Assembly: GCF_004122735.1 (NCBI RefSeq)
Contig: NZ_SDIF01000012.1
Coordinates: 1 to 64,000 of the forward strand
Reading direction: 5' to 3'
From: Streptomyces sioyaensis
GTDB taxonomy: Bacteria > Actinomycetota > Actinomycetes > Streptomycetales > Streptomycetaceae
DNA: 64,000 nt
Below are positions 39,892 to 48,403 of the stretch, piece after piece (positions within the stretch are counted from its first letter, which is position 1; the number at the start of each line of letters is the position of its first letter). The position numbers and the translations under genes are program-made. The notes under the pieces were generated by a model. The model was not told where the DNA came from, did no database searches, and saw only the letters and a list, made by a program, of their open reading frames with translations.

Positions 39892-39908
39892 CTGTGACGT
39901 GGTCACAG
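39892..39908. promoter_or_regulatory. palindrome in the sigK-crtY divergent promoter
   Basis: CTGTGAC (39892-39898) and GTCACAG (39902-39908) are perfect inverted 7-mers around GTG. The site is just upstream of sigK and 266 nt from crtY in a 295-nt spacer. It could be a regulator site for sigK; further GGTGA/CACC motifs follow up to about 39932. Confidence 0.55.
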
Positions 39909-40173
39909 GTGATTCGGCGCCGGGTGACACCTGGATTGGTGGGAGAGGATTCTTGCCGATGGCCCGGCGGACTCCGCGCCCGCCCCCGTCCTTCGCCCCG
40001 GGCACCGGCCTCCGGCGCCCGCGCGGCCCGCCGGTCTGTGCACGCCCAGCGGCCGGGCCGCGGCGCGACGCCCGGCCGGATCCGCCGGAATTCCCGCGCG
40101 TGGCAGGCCTCTCCCCGGCCGGGACTTGCGCAAGGATCACCGTCGGGGCACCGAGGCGGAGAGAGGACCGGGT

Positions 40174-41361
40174 GTGCGGGACGCGGATGCCGTCATCGTC
40201 GGCGCGGGAGCGGCCGGGCTCTCGCTCGCCCACCGGCTGTGCGCCCCGTCGACGGGCCCCGGGCCGCGGGTGGTTCTCGTCGACGCACCGCCCGGCCCCC
40301 GCACGCCTCCGGAGCGGACCTGGTGCTACTGGGAATCCCCCGGCGGTGCGTTCGACGGCGCGCTGACCGCTTCGTGGGAACGGCTGCGCGTCCACGGGCC
40401 CGGCGGTGCGGCGATCGTGGCACACCCCGCGCCCTTCCGGTACAAGATGCTGCGCTCGCGTGACTTCGAGGCCCTCGTCGGCGCCCGGCTCTCCGGTCGG
40501 GACACCGTCGTCCGGGTCGAGGCGACCGTGGAATCCGTACGGGACGTGCCCGGTGGAGCCGAGGTGCGGGGGCGCGACGCGTCGGGGCGGCCGGTGCTCC
40601 TGCGGGCGCGCTGGGCCTTCGACTCCCGGCCGGCCGGCCGCCTCCCGCCGGCGCGCACCACGCTGCGGCAGCATTTCCGCGGGTGGTTCGTGCGCACCGG
40701 GCGGCCGGCGTTCGACCCCGCGACGGCGGATCTGATGGATTTCCGTACCCCGCAGCCCGACCACGGGCTGTCCTTCGGCTATGTGCTGCCGCTGAGCGAC
40801 CGTGCCGCGCTGGTGGAGTACACGGAGTTCTCCCGCCGCGTCGCGGACACGGCGGCCTACGAGCGGGCCCTGCGCCACTACACCGAACGGGTGCTGCGGC
40901 TGGGCCCGTTCCACGTCACGGCGACCGAGCAGGGCGCCATCCCGATGACCGACGGGCGCTTCCCGCGGCGGGCCGGACGCGCGGTGTTCCGCATCGGGAC
41001 GGCGGGCGGCGCGACCCGTGCGTCGACCGGATACACCTTCGCCGCCGTGCAGCGGCAGAGCGCGCTGATCGCGGCGGCCCTGCGGGCGGGCCGGGCCCCG
41101 GTCCCCCCGCCCGCGCACTCCCCGTGGCACCGGGCGCTGGATGCGGTGCTGCTGCGTGCCCTGGACAGCGGCCGGGTGGACGGGGCCGAGTTCTTCACCG
41201 GGCTGTTCCGTACGGTGCCGACGGCGCGGCTGCTGCGGTTCCTCGACGGTCGCTCCCGGCTGTGGGAAGACCTCAGCATCGGGCTGCACTCCCCCGTGCT
41301 GCCCATGCTCCGCACCGTCGCCGAACTTCCGCTGCTGCCCCGCCGTGCCGCCCTCTGGTGA
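40174..41361 (+). CDS. crtY: lycopene beta-cyclase
   Basis: 395 residues. The N-terminal dinucleotide motif DADAVIVGAGAAGLSLAHRL is followed by RTWCYWE and PFRYKMLRSRDFEAL, both typical of bacterial CrtY. FDSRPA, LMDFRTPQ and the conserved FSYVLPLS-type segment (here FGYVLPLSDRAALVEYTEF) follow in order. It cyclises both ends of lycopene to beta-carotene. The GTG start 40174 is at the family-typical N-terminus. It is 69 nt upstream of crtU on the same strand. Confidence 0.87.
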   Translation: MRDADAVIVGAGAAGLSLAHRLCAPSTGPGPRVVLVDAPPGPRTPPERTWCYWESPGGAFDGALTASWERLRVHGPGGAAIVAHPAPFRYKMLRSRDFEALVGARLSGRDTVVRVEATVESVRDVPGGAEVRGRDASGRPVLLRARWAFDSRPAGRLPPARTTLRQHFRGWFVRTGRPAFDPATADLMDFRTPQPDHGLSFGYVLPLSDRAALVEYTEFSRRVADTAAYERALRHYTERVLRLGPFHVTATEQGAIPMTDGRFPRRAGRAVFRIGTAGGATRASTGYTFAAVQRQSALIAAALRAGRAPVPPPAHSPWHRALDAVLLRALDSGRVDGAEFFTGLFRTVPTARLLRFLDGRSRLWEDLSIGLHSPVLPMLRTVAELPLLPRRAALW

Positions 41362-41430
41362 CCCTCCCCCATCCGCGGAGGTCCGCCGCGCCACCCGCCC
41401 CCGTACCGACGACCCCCTTGAGGAGGGCTC

Positions 41431-42990
41431 GTGACACCTCGACAGCGGCACGACGGGGCCGCCCAGCGCGGACGTGACCGCCGGGCCCACCGGGTGCCGG
41501 GGCCGCCGGGGCGGGACCGGGCCGCGCCCGGCGGGCCGAGCGTGGCGGTGATCGGCGCCGGCCTCGCGGGCCTCGCCGCCACAACGGCGCTGGCCGAGCG
41601 GGGTGTACGGGTGACCCTGTACGAACGGGAGCGGAGCCTGGGCGGCCGGCTGGCGGGCTGGCCGGTGCGGCTCGCCGACGGCTCGCCGGCGACCATGAGC
41701 CGCGGATTCCATGCGTTCTTTCCGCAGTACTACAACCTGCGGGGGCTGCTGCGCCGGGTCGACCCGGGGCTGGACATGCTCCGGCGGCTGCCGGACTATC
41801 CGCTGCACCACCGTTCGGGCCTGCGCGACAGCTTCGCGCGGGTGCCGCGGACACCGCCGTTCAGCGCGCTGGGCTTCGTGGCGCTCAGCCCGACCTTCGG
41901 CTGGCGGGACCTGGTGCGGATGAACCCCGCTGCGGCACTGCCGCTGCTCGACGTACGGGTGCCGCAGGTCTACGCGCGGCTGGACCGCGTCAGCGCCCGG
42001 GACTTCCTCGCCCGGATCCGCTTCCCGGAGGCCGCGCGGCACCTCGCGTTCGAGGTGTTCTCGCGGAGCTTCTTCGCGGATCCGGGTGAACTGTCGGCCG
42101 CGGAACTGGCGTTGATGTTCCACATCTACTTTCTCGGTTCCAGTGAGGGGCTGCTGTTCGATGTGCCCGGCGAGCCCTTCCCGCAGGCGCTGTGGGACCC
42201 CCTCGGCCGGTACGTGGCCGGGCACGGGGCGGTGCTGTGTACGGACACGGAGGTGGTGCGGGTCGAACCGGCGGCGGACGGCGGGCTGTGCGTCGCCGGG
42301 GAGCGCGCGGAGAGCCGCTTCGACTCGGTGGTCCTGGCCCTGGACCCCGGCGGGCTGCGCCGGCTCGTCGCCGCCTCGCCCCGGTTGGGGGATGCCGCCT
42401 GGCGGGCGCGGATCGGGCGGCTGCGGACCGCACCGCCCTTTCTGGTCTCCCGGCTGTGGCTGGAGCGACGGGTCCGCGCCGACCGGCCCGGTTTCCTGGG
42501 TACCAGCGGTTTCGGCTCGCTGGACAACGTCAGCGTGCTGGAGCGCTGGGAGGGGGAGGCGGCCCGCTGGTCCGCCCGTACCGGCGGCTCGGTGGTCGAA
42601 CTGCACGCCTACGCCATGGCTCCCGATGCCGACCGGCCACGCGAACAGCGCACCCTGGTACGCCAGTTGCACGCCGTCTACCCGGAGACCCGCGGTACCC
42701 GGATCGTCGACGAACGCCACGAGTGGCGCGCGGACTGTCCGCTGTTCCCGGTGGGCGGCTACGGCGACCGGCCCACCGTGCACACGCCCGACCCGCGGGT
42801 GGTGGTCGCGGGTGACGTGGTGCGCACCTCGTTCCCGGTGGCGCTGATGGAGCGGGCCGCGACGACCGGGTTCCTCGCCGCCAACGCGCTGCTGGCGCGC
42901 TGGGGCCTGCGCGGCCAGACCTTGTGGACCGTGCCGGGGAGGGGGCGTTCGGCGGTGCTGCGGTGGGCGGCCCGGCAGGCCGGGCGGTGA
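41431..42990 (+). CDS. crtU: beta-carotene desaturase/methyltransferase (isorenieratene synthase)
   Basis: 519 residues. The FAD motif VAVIGAGLAGLAATTALAER is near residue 36, and the CrtU-type segment SRGFHAFFPQYYNLRGLLR follows around residue 90. The VVVAGDVVRTSFPVALMERA end is the flavin-contacting C-terminal motif. CrtU converts beta-carotene rings into aromatic phi-rings, making isorenieratene. The GTG at 41431 has GGAGG upstream. With crtY it forms the plus-strand half of the carotenoid locus and converges on the minus-strand half at a hairpin. Confidence 0.85.
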   Translation: MTPRQRHDGAAQRGRDRRAHRVPGPPGRDRAAPGGPSVAVIGAGLAGLAATTALAERGVRVTLYERERSLGGRLAGWPVRLADGSPATMSRGFHAFFPQYYNLRGLLRRVDPGLDMLRRLPDYPLHHRSGLRDSFARVPRTPPFSALGFVALSPTFGWRDLVRMNPAAALPLLDVRVPQVYARLDRVSARDFLARIRFPEAARHLAFEVFSRSFFADPGELSAAELALMFHIYFLGSSEGLLFDVPGEPFPQALWDPLGRYVAGHGAVLCTDTEVVRVEPAADGGLCVAGERAESRFDSVVLALDPGGLRRLVAASPRLGDAAWRARIGRLRTAPPFLVSRLWLERRVRADRPGFLGTSGFGSLDNVSVLERWEGEAARWSARTGGSVVELHAYAMAPDADRPREQRTLVRQLHAVYPETRGTRIVDERHEWRADCPLFPVGGYGDRPTVHTPDPRVVVAGDVVRTSFPVALMERAATTGFLAANALLARWGLRGQTLWTVPGRGRSAVLRWAARQAGR

Positions 42991-43000
42991 CCGGGGGCGC

Positions 43001-43029
43001 GCTCGGCGCCCGACGGCCCGGCGCCGAGC
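43001..43029. terminator. bidirectional terminator between the carotenoid half-operons
   Basis: GCTCGGCGCC (43001-43010) and GGCGCCGAGC (43020-43029) pair perfectly over 10 bp with a 9-nt loop, 10 nt after the crtU stop and 5 nt before the convergent gene's end. Confidence 0.8.
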
Positions 43030-43033
43030 GGCC

Positions 43034-44041
43034 TCAGCCCGGGTGGCGTCCGCTGCTGCGCAGTTCCCAGCGGCGCTCTGCGTAGGCCAGATCGTCCCGC
43101 CACAGCCGGGCCGCGGCGGCGCGCAGCAGCGGACGCAGGGCCGGCGCGGCCGCGCGCGCCAGGGCGAACCCCGGGCGCCGGGACGTGGCGAGGATCGCCT
43201 CGATGACGGCGGTGCGCGGGCGTCCCCGGTCGTCCGGGCCCAGCGGCGTGGCGTGCGTCTCCACCACCGAGCCCCGCCCTTCGCCGGCCACGATGTGCAT
43301 CACCACGGTGCGCGGCTCGGGGGCGGTGAACAGCGCGGTGACCGGGACGACGGCCCGGCCGGCGACCTTGAAGGAGACCTCGACGGCGATGCCTTCGGCC
43401 CGCTCCCCGTCGGCCGGGGGGCCGGCCACGGTGAGGTCGGCGAAGGAGTAGGGGTGGAACCACGCGCCGTGCCAGGGGTCGAGGCGGTTGGCCACGACGT
43501 CCTCGGGTTCGCACGCGCCGGTGGCGGTGTGGACGGCGGCGACGGCCCCCGCCGGGCGCGGCCGGGCAGGAAGGACGGGCTCCGGCAGCGGGAGTTCGCC
43601 GCCCGCCTCGTCCAGCCGGACCCAGGCCAGCAGTCCGTCGTCGTGGGCGGGGAACGGCTCCCAGCCGGCGAACGGGGCGCCGTCCAGGGCGAGTCCGTGC
43701 CACCGGCAGCGGAGGATGCCGCAGTGCACGGGGCCGAGGGCGAGGGGTGCGCCCAGGTGCGGGCAGGCGCCGGGACCGGCGACCAGGCGGCCGGCGGCGT
43801 CGCGCCAGGCGACGACCTCGACACCGGCGACGGTACGGCCGAAGGCGCGGCCGGCGGCGATGTCGCGGGCCGCGCCGAGCACGAACCAGTTGCCGGAGGG
43901 ACGGGCCAGCGCGGCTTTGACGGCGTCGGCGATGACCGCGGGTTTGGCGTCGGGCCAGGTCGGGCGCTGCTGTGCCCACGGCTGCGATCCGCGTCGCAGC
44001 CGGAGCGGGAGGCGTGGGTGGGGGCGGCGCGTCCGGCTCAT
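43034..44041 (-). CDS. Rieske-domain (DUF5914-type) protein of carotenoid loci
   Basis: 335 residues. An N-terminal Rieske [2Fe-2S] domain has ACPHLGAPL and [13 protein letters not shown] (Cys-x-His and Cys-x2-His). It is followed by a roughly 200-residue domain containing [21 protein letters not shown], a plausible mononuclear iron site as in ring-hydroxylating oxygenases. Proteins of this composition occur in actinobacterial crt clusters, and a role in oxygenating or otherwise tailoring the aromatic carotenoid is inferred. The ATG overlaps the crtB stop by 4 nt. Confidence 0.75.
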   Translation of the reverse strand: MSRTRRPHPRLPLRLRRGSQPWAQQRPTWPDAKPAVIADAVKAALARPSGNWFVLGAARDIAAGRAFGRTVAGVEVVAWRDAAGRLVAGPGACPHLGAPLALGPVHCGILRCRWHGLALDGAPFAGWEPFPAHDDGLLAWVRLDEAGGELPLPEPVLPARPRPAGAVAAVHTATGACEPEDVVANRLDPWHGAWFHPYSFADLTVAGPPADGERAEGIAVEVSFKVAGRAVVPVTALFTAPEPRTVVMHIVAGEGRGSVVETHATPLGPDDRGRPRTAVIEAILATSRRPGFALARAAAPALRPLLRAAAARLWRDDLAYAERRWELRSSGRHPG

Positions 44042-45069
44042 GGGGCTTCCTCCGGCACCGGTGCCGGCACCGACACCTGCCGCGATGGCCTGCCGGGCGG
44101 CGCGGCGGGCCCCCGGGCAGTGGACCGAGCGGTGAGGCGGGTGGTGAGCCGGGTGGCGGCCACGCGGGCCAGGCCGCCCGCGGCGGTGGCCGCCCGGCGC
44201 CGGCGGGTGACCACCGCGCGGCGGTGCAGCACGGCGTATCCGTCGTCGCGTACGGCGTCGAGGATGGCGCCGTAGAGGACGAACGCGGTGCGGATGCACG
44301 GGCGGGAGGACGGATCGAGCAAGGCGAGGCCGGGGGCCGCCTCGCGGTAGACGCCTTGGGTGAGGTCGGCGGCCGCCATCAGGGCCGCGGTGATCCGCGG
44401 GTCCCGCGCGCCGGTGTCCCGGCTCCAGCGGAGCAGTCCGCGGTCCACTCCGTGTGCCGCGAGCAGATCCGCGGGCAGATAGATCCGGCCCCGGTCGAGG
44501 TCCTCGCCGACGTCCCGCAGGAAGTTGGTGAGCTGGAAGGCGATGCCGAGGGCCGCGGCGTGCGGCGCGGCCTCCTCCCGCGGGACGACCGTGCCGAGCA
44601 CCGGCAGCATCTCAAGCCCCAGCACCGCGGCCGAACCGTGCATATAGCGCCGCAGGTCGGCGTAGGTCGGGTAGTCCGTCACCGTCAGATCGCTGCGCAT
44701 CGACGCCAGGAAGTCGAGGAAGTGGCGGTGGTCGATGCCGTACCGGGCGGCGGTGTGTGCCACCGCGCGCACCACGGGTTCGGTGGTCGGGGCGCCGCGC
44801 AGGCCGTCCTCCAGGCACTGCTGCAGGGCGTCGAGCGCGGCGGCGCGGCCGGCGGTGGTGCGGCCGGCGCCGGGCTCGTCGACGAGGTCGTCGGCCCAGC
44901 GGGCGAAGCCGTACAGGGCGTGCACGGCAGGCCGCCGCGCCGCCGGCAGCAGCCGGGTGGCGAGGAAGTAGGTCTTGCCGTGCCGGGAGTTGAGCCGGCG
45001 GCAGTGGGCGTAGGCGGCGCGCAGGAAGGGGTCGGTGATGCCTGCGGCGTCCAGTTCACGGTCGGTCAT
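44038..45069 (-). CDS. crtB: phytoene synthase
   Basis: 343 residues of the squalene/phytoene synthase family. The first Asp-rich motif is in [15 protein letters not shown] (DDLVD) and the second in [17 protein letters not shown] (DVGED); [10 protein letters not shown] and RIYLPADLL are also canonical. It condenses two GGPP molecules to phytoene. The 50-residue C-terminal tail is Arg/Thr/Pro-rich and beyond the family core. It overlaps crtI by 4 nt and the Rieske gene by 4 nt. No GGPP synthase gene (crtE) accompanies it in this window. Confidence 0.9.
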   Translation of the reverse strand: MTDRELDAAGITDPFLRAAYAHCRRLNSRHGKTYFLATRLLPAARRPAVHALYGFARWADDLVDEPGAGRTTAGRAAALDALQQCLEDGLRGAPTTEPVVRAVAHTAARYGIDHRHFLDFLASMRSDLTVTDYPTYADLRRYMHGSAAVLGLEMLPVLGTVVPREEAAPHAAALGIAFQLTNFLRDVGEDLDRGRIYLPADLLAAHGVDRGLLRWSRDTGARDPRITAALMAAADLTQGVYREAAPGLALLDPSSRPCIRTAFVLYGAILDAVRDDGYAVLHRRAVVTRRRRAATAAGGLARVAATRLTTRLTARSTARGPAAPPGRPSRQVSVPAPVPEEAP

Positions 45070-46601
45070 GCCGGGGTGCCTCTCAGCGCGGGGCGGGACG
45101 GGGCGGCGGCGGAGCGGGGCGGCCGCGGTCCGGTGATGCGGGCCGCGGCGAGCTTGCCGGAGAGCACGACGGTGGGGATGCCGACGCCCGGGGTGGTGCC
45201 ACAGCCCGCGAGCACGGCGTTCTCGGTGCCGCGCACGAGGTTGCGGGGGCGGAAGGGGCCCGTCTGCGCGAGGGTGTGGGCGAGGGAGAACGGGGTTCCG
45301 GCGGCGAGCCCCTGCTCGGTCCAGTCGGCCGGGGTGACCAGGTGCTGCTCCTCGATGGCAGCGCCGAAGCCGGTGAGTCCCCGGCGCTCCAGCACCGCGA
45401 GCAGGCTGTCGCGGTAGCGGGGGGCGAGGTCGTGCCAGGTGCGGACGCCGGGGCCGGTCTCGGTGTTGGGGCAGGGCGCCAGGACGTAGTGCAGGTGACG
45501 TCCCGGCGGGGCGAGTTGCGGGTCGGAGGCGGTGGGGCGGGAGATCAGCAGGGAGGGGTCGCTCATCAGCCGGCCGGTGCGGGTGAGTTCGTCGAAGGTG
45601 CGCTCCCAGGCCGCGCCGAAGGAGAGCGTGTGGTGCGCCAGCTGCGGCCAGGTCCGGTCGGTGCCGGCGTGCAGGATCACCGCGGACGGCGCGTGGCGAA
45701 GGCGCAGCGGGCGGTGCGGCCGTCGGCCGAGGAGGCGGTGGACGACCGGCAGATCGGGGGTGAGCACCACCGCGTCACAGGGGATCCGCTCGTGCGCGGT
45801 GAGCACGGCCGTGATCCGGTCGCCGGTGCGGTCCAGGCCCGTCACCTGCCGTCCGTAGTGGAATGCGGCGCCAGCGCCGGCGGCGGCATCGGCCATGGCC
45901 TGCGGCAGGGCGTGCATCCCGCCGCGGGGGAAGTACACCCCGGCGACGGTGTCCATGTACGCGATGACGGCGTAGGCGGCCAGGGCGCGCGCGGGCGGCA
46001 CACCGGCGTACAGCGCCTGGAAGGAGAAGACCCGGCGCAGCCGTGGGTCGGGCAGAAAGCGGCCGATCCGGGCGTCGAGGCGGCCGAACCCGCCGAGGGC
46101 GGCGAGCCGCACCAGGTCCGGGTGCAGCAGTGGGAGTGGCGAGTCGAAGTTGGCGTCGATGAAGCGGTGCCGCTGGACCGCGTACAGCTGCTGGAGCCAG
46201 CGGCGCAGCCGACGGTAGCCGTGCGCCGCCCCGGCGCCGGCGAACCGTTCGACCTCGGCCTCCATGGCCTCCGGGTCGGTGTGCACCGCCAGTTCGCTGC
46301 CGTCGGCGAACCGGGCGCGGTAGGCCGGGTGCAGAGCCCGTAGTTCCAGCCGGTCGGTGAGGCGTTCGCCGACCGCGGCGAACGCCTCGTCGATGAGGTC
46401 CGGCATGGTCAGCACGGTCGGTCCGGTGTCGAGGTGGTAGCCGTTGCGCTCGATCCGGCCGGCCCGGCCGCCGGGCCGCTCCGCGCGCTCGACGACCGTC
46501 ACCCGGCGGCCGGCGCCGAGCAGATGCAGTGCGGCGGACAGACCGGACAGCCCGGCACCGACCACCACCACGTGGTCGGTGCGGCTCGGGACGGCTCGCA
46601 T
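45066..46601 (-). CDS. crtI: phytoene desaturase
   Basis: 511 residues. The FAD motif [20 protein letters not shown] is followed by [20 protein letters not shown], the hallmark of CrtI. The C-terminal [19 protein letters not shown] is the bacterial-type desaturase signature. It converts phytoene to lycopene. It is 38 nt downstream of the ketosynthase gene and overlaps crtB, so KS, crtI, crtB and the Rieske gene should be co-transcribed. Confidence 0.9.
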   Translation of the reverse strand: MRAVPSRTDHVVVVGAGLSGLSAALHLLGAGRRVTVVERAERPGGRAGRIERNGYHLDTGPTVLTMPDLIDEAFAAVGERLTDRLELRALHPAYRARFADGSELAVHTDPEAMEAEVERFAGAGAAHGYRRLRRWLQQLYAVQRHRFIDANFDSPLPLLHPDLVRLAALGGFGRLDARIGRFLPDPRLRRVFSFQALYAGVPPARALAAYAVIAYMDTVAGVYFPRGGMHALPQAMADAAAGAGAAFHYGRQVTGLDRTGDRITAVLTAHERIPCDAVVLTPDLPVVHRLLGRRPHRPLRLRHAPSAVILHAGTDRTWPQLAHHTLSFGAAWERTFDELTRTGRLMSDPSLLISRPTASDPQLAPPGRHLHYVLAPCPNTETGPGVRTWHDLAPRYRDSLLAVLERRGLTGFGAAIEEQHLVTPADWTEQGLAAGTPFSLAHTLAQTGPFRPRNLVRGTENAVLAGCGTTPGVGIPTVVLSGKLAAARITGPRPPRSAAAPSRPALRGTPA

Positions 46602-46639
46602 GCCTCGCTCCCTTCGGTGCGTCGGGCAGGAACGGCGGG

Positions 46640-47869
46640 TCAGACGGACCGGAAGACGAGTGCGGCGTTCTGGCCGCCGAAGCCGAAGGACGTACTGGCG
46701 GCGGCGGACAGCGGCGTGCTGCGCGGGGCCTTGGCCACGATGTCCAGATCGATGTCGAGGTCGGGGTCCTCGTGGTTGGCGGTGGGCGGGATGGTGGACT
46801 CCTGCAGGCTCATGACGGTGACCACCGCTTCGATGGCGCCGGCCGCTCCGATGGCGTGGCCGAGAGCCCCCTTGAGCGAGGTGACGGCCGGGGGCGCGGG
46901 GAAGACGGCGCGCAGGGCCCGGGCCTCGGCCAGGTCGTTCAGGCGGGTTCCGGTGCCGTGCGCGTTGACGTGGTCGATGTCTCCCGGCGTCAGACCGGCG
47001 TCCGCCAGGGCCGCGGTGAGGGCCGCCGCGGCGCCCCGGCCTTCCGGGTCGGGGGCGGCGTAGTGGTAGGCGTCGCAGGTCGCGCCGTAGCCGGCCAGCT
47101 GTGCGCGCGGGCGGGCACCGCGGGCCCGGGCGTGGGCGGGGCGTTCCAGGACCAGGACGGCGGCGCCTTCGGAGAGGACGAAGCCGTCGCGGCCGGCGTC
47201 GAACGGGCGGCAGGCGCCCGCGGGGTCGGCCACCCGTGGGGAGAGCGCGCCCATGCGGTGGAAGCAGGCGGCGGGGATGGGGTGGCGGGCGGACTCCGCG
47301 CCGCCGGCCAGGACGATGTCGCAGGTCCCGGCCCGCAGCAGATCGCGGGCGACGCCGAGGGCGCTGCTGCCGGAGGCACAGGCGGTCGAGACCGCGAAGT
47401 TGGGGCCGGTGGCCGTCAGGTCGAGGGCGATTTCGGCGGCTGCCATGTTGGGCACGCTGCGGGTGACGGCGAGCGGCGAGATGTCCAGCGGGCGGCCGGC
47501 CGCGAGCTTCGCGAACTCCCCGACATAGCGCTCCATGCTGGCCGTTCCCGTCCCCATGACCACGCCGACGCGGGCGGCGTCCCAGTCGGCGGGGGCGAGA
47601 CCCGCGTCGGCGACGGCGTGCCGGGCGGCGAGGAGGGCCATGGCGACGAAGCGGTCGAGTCGCCAGGCGGCTTTCCGGCCGACCAGGCGCGCGGTGTCGA
47701 AGTCCGGCACCTGGCAGGAGATGTCCACCGGCAGGCCCGCCAGCCCCGGGTCCCGGGTGGCGGTGGACCGGCCGGTGAGCAGCCCCTCCCAGGTGGCCCG
47801 GGCGCCGATGCCGGCCGGGCTGACGACGCCCAGGCCGGTGACGGCGACCTCGCGGCAGGGTCCGGACAT
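46640..47869 (-). CDS. stand-alone beta-ketoacyl-ACP synthase (FabF-type KS)
   Basis: 409 residues with an intact thiolase-fold active site: Cys164 in VSTACASGSSAL, His304 in VNAHGTGTRLND and His338 in LKGALGHAIG. It is therefore a catalytically competent condensing enzyme, not a chain-length factor. The start ATG 47869 shares one base with the stop of the ACP gene (TGATG), indicating coupling. It sits 38 nt upstream of crtI. No ketoreductase, dehydratase or acyltransferase is nearby, so it must borrow these from primary metabolism or perform a single condensation. Confidence 0.88.
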   Translation of the reverse strand: MSGPCREVAVTGLGVVSPAGIGARATWEGLLTGRSTATRDPGLAGLPVDISCQVPDFDTARLVGRKAAWRLDRFVAMALLAARHAVADAGLAPADWDAARVGVVMGTGTASMERYVGEFAKLAAGRPLDISPLAVTRSVPNMAAAEIALDLTATGPNFAVSTACASGSSALGVARDLLRAGTCDIVLAGGAESARHPIPAACFHRMGALSPRVADPAGACRPFDAGRDGFVLSEGAAVLVLERPAHARARGARPRAQLAGYGATCDAYHYAAPDPEGRGAAAALTAALADAGLTPGDIDHVNAHGTGTRLNDLAEARALRAVFPAPPAVTSLKGALGHAIGAAGAIEAVVTVMSLQESTIPPTANHEDPDLDIDLDIVAKAPRSTPLSAAASTSFGFGGQNAALVFRSV

Positions 47870-48132
47870 CAGCTGCTGCTGTTCGGTGCGGCCGTCAGGG
47901 CCTGTTCGGCCTCGGCCCGGTCCATGAGCGCCGCCAGCCCGTCGATGGTCGTGTGCAAGGGCACGTCGTCCAGGGAGATGCCGGTCCGTTCCTGGAGCAT
48001 CAGGCCCATCTCGACCAGGGCGAGGGAATCCAGGCCCAGTTCCTCGAAGGTGCGCTCGGGGGTGACGTCGGCCGGGTCGAGGTCGAAGGTTTCGGTGAGG
48101 GTGGTGGTGATCAGTTCGGTACTGGTGGGCAC
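47869..48132 (-). CDS. acyl carrier protein
   Basis: 87 residues, with the phosphopantetheine serine at Ser36 in FEELGLDSLALVEMGL and a helical acidic fold typical of discrete ACPs. The GTG at 48132 has AAGGAG eight nt upstream; the open frame further back is Arg/Pro-rich shadow. It is coupled to the KS by a 1-nt overlap, so the pair is a dedicated carrier/condensing unit. The 271-nt stretch between it and the exporter gene (48133-48403) holds no supported gene and probably a promoter. Confidence 0.85.
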   Translation of the reverse strand: MPTSTELITTTLTETFDLDPADVTPERTFEELGLDSLALVEMGLMLQERTGISLDDVPLHTTIDGLAALMDRAEAEQALTAAPNSSS

Positions 48133-48403
48133 GGAGGGCTCCTTCGGTGGAGGGGGTGGCGCCGGCCGCGGGCCCCGGGCGCGGTGTCGTCCGGGCGAGG
48201 GACGCCGGTGGGGACCGCCCTCGCGCGCCGGTACGCGGGGGCGCGGGCGCGCCGGGCCGTGCGGGTGCGGACGGGGGTGCGGCATCGCGGCTCCAGACAG
48301 GCGGGCGGCACCGGGGCGGTGCGCGGAGGTCGGTCGCGCGCCTTCCACTGTCGCCGACCGTGTCCTTCGGCACCGGGCATGAAGGCACCTCCGAACGAGT
48401 GGC

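Noticed and set aside
39499..42783. A 1094-codon minus-strand open frame running antisense through crtY and crtU
   Set aside because: It has low-complexity Arg/Gly/Pro composition, no family motifs, and lies antisense to well-recognised genes; long antisense frames are expected at this GC content.
48111..48380. 89-codon minus-strand frame between the exporter and ACP genes
   Set aside because: Strongly Arg/Pro-biased, overlaps the ACP start in another frame and has no supported start; treated as spacer.
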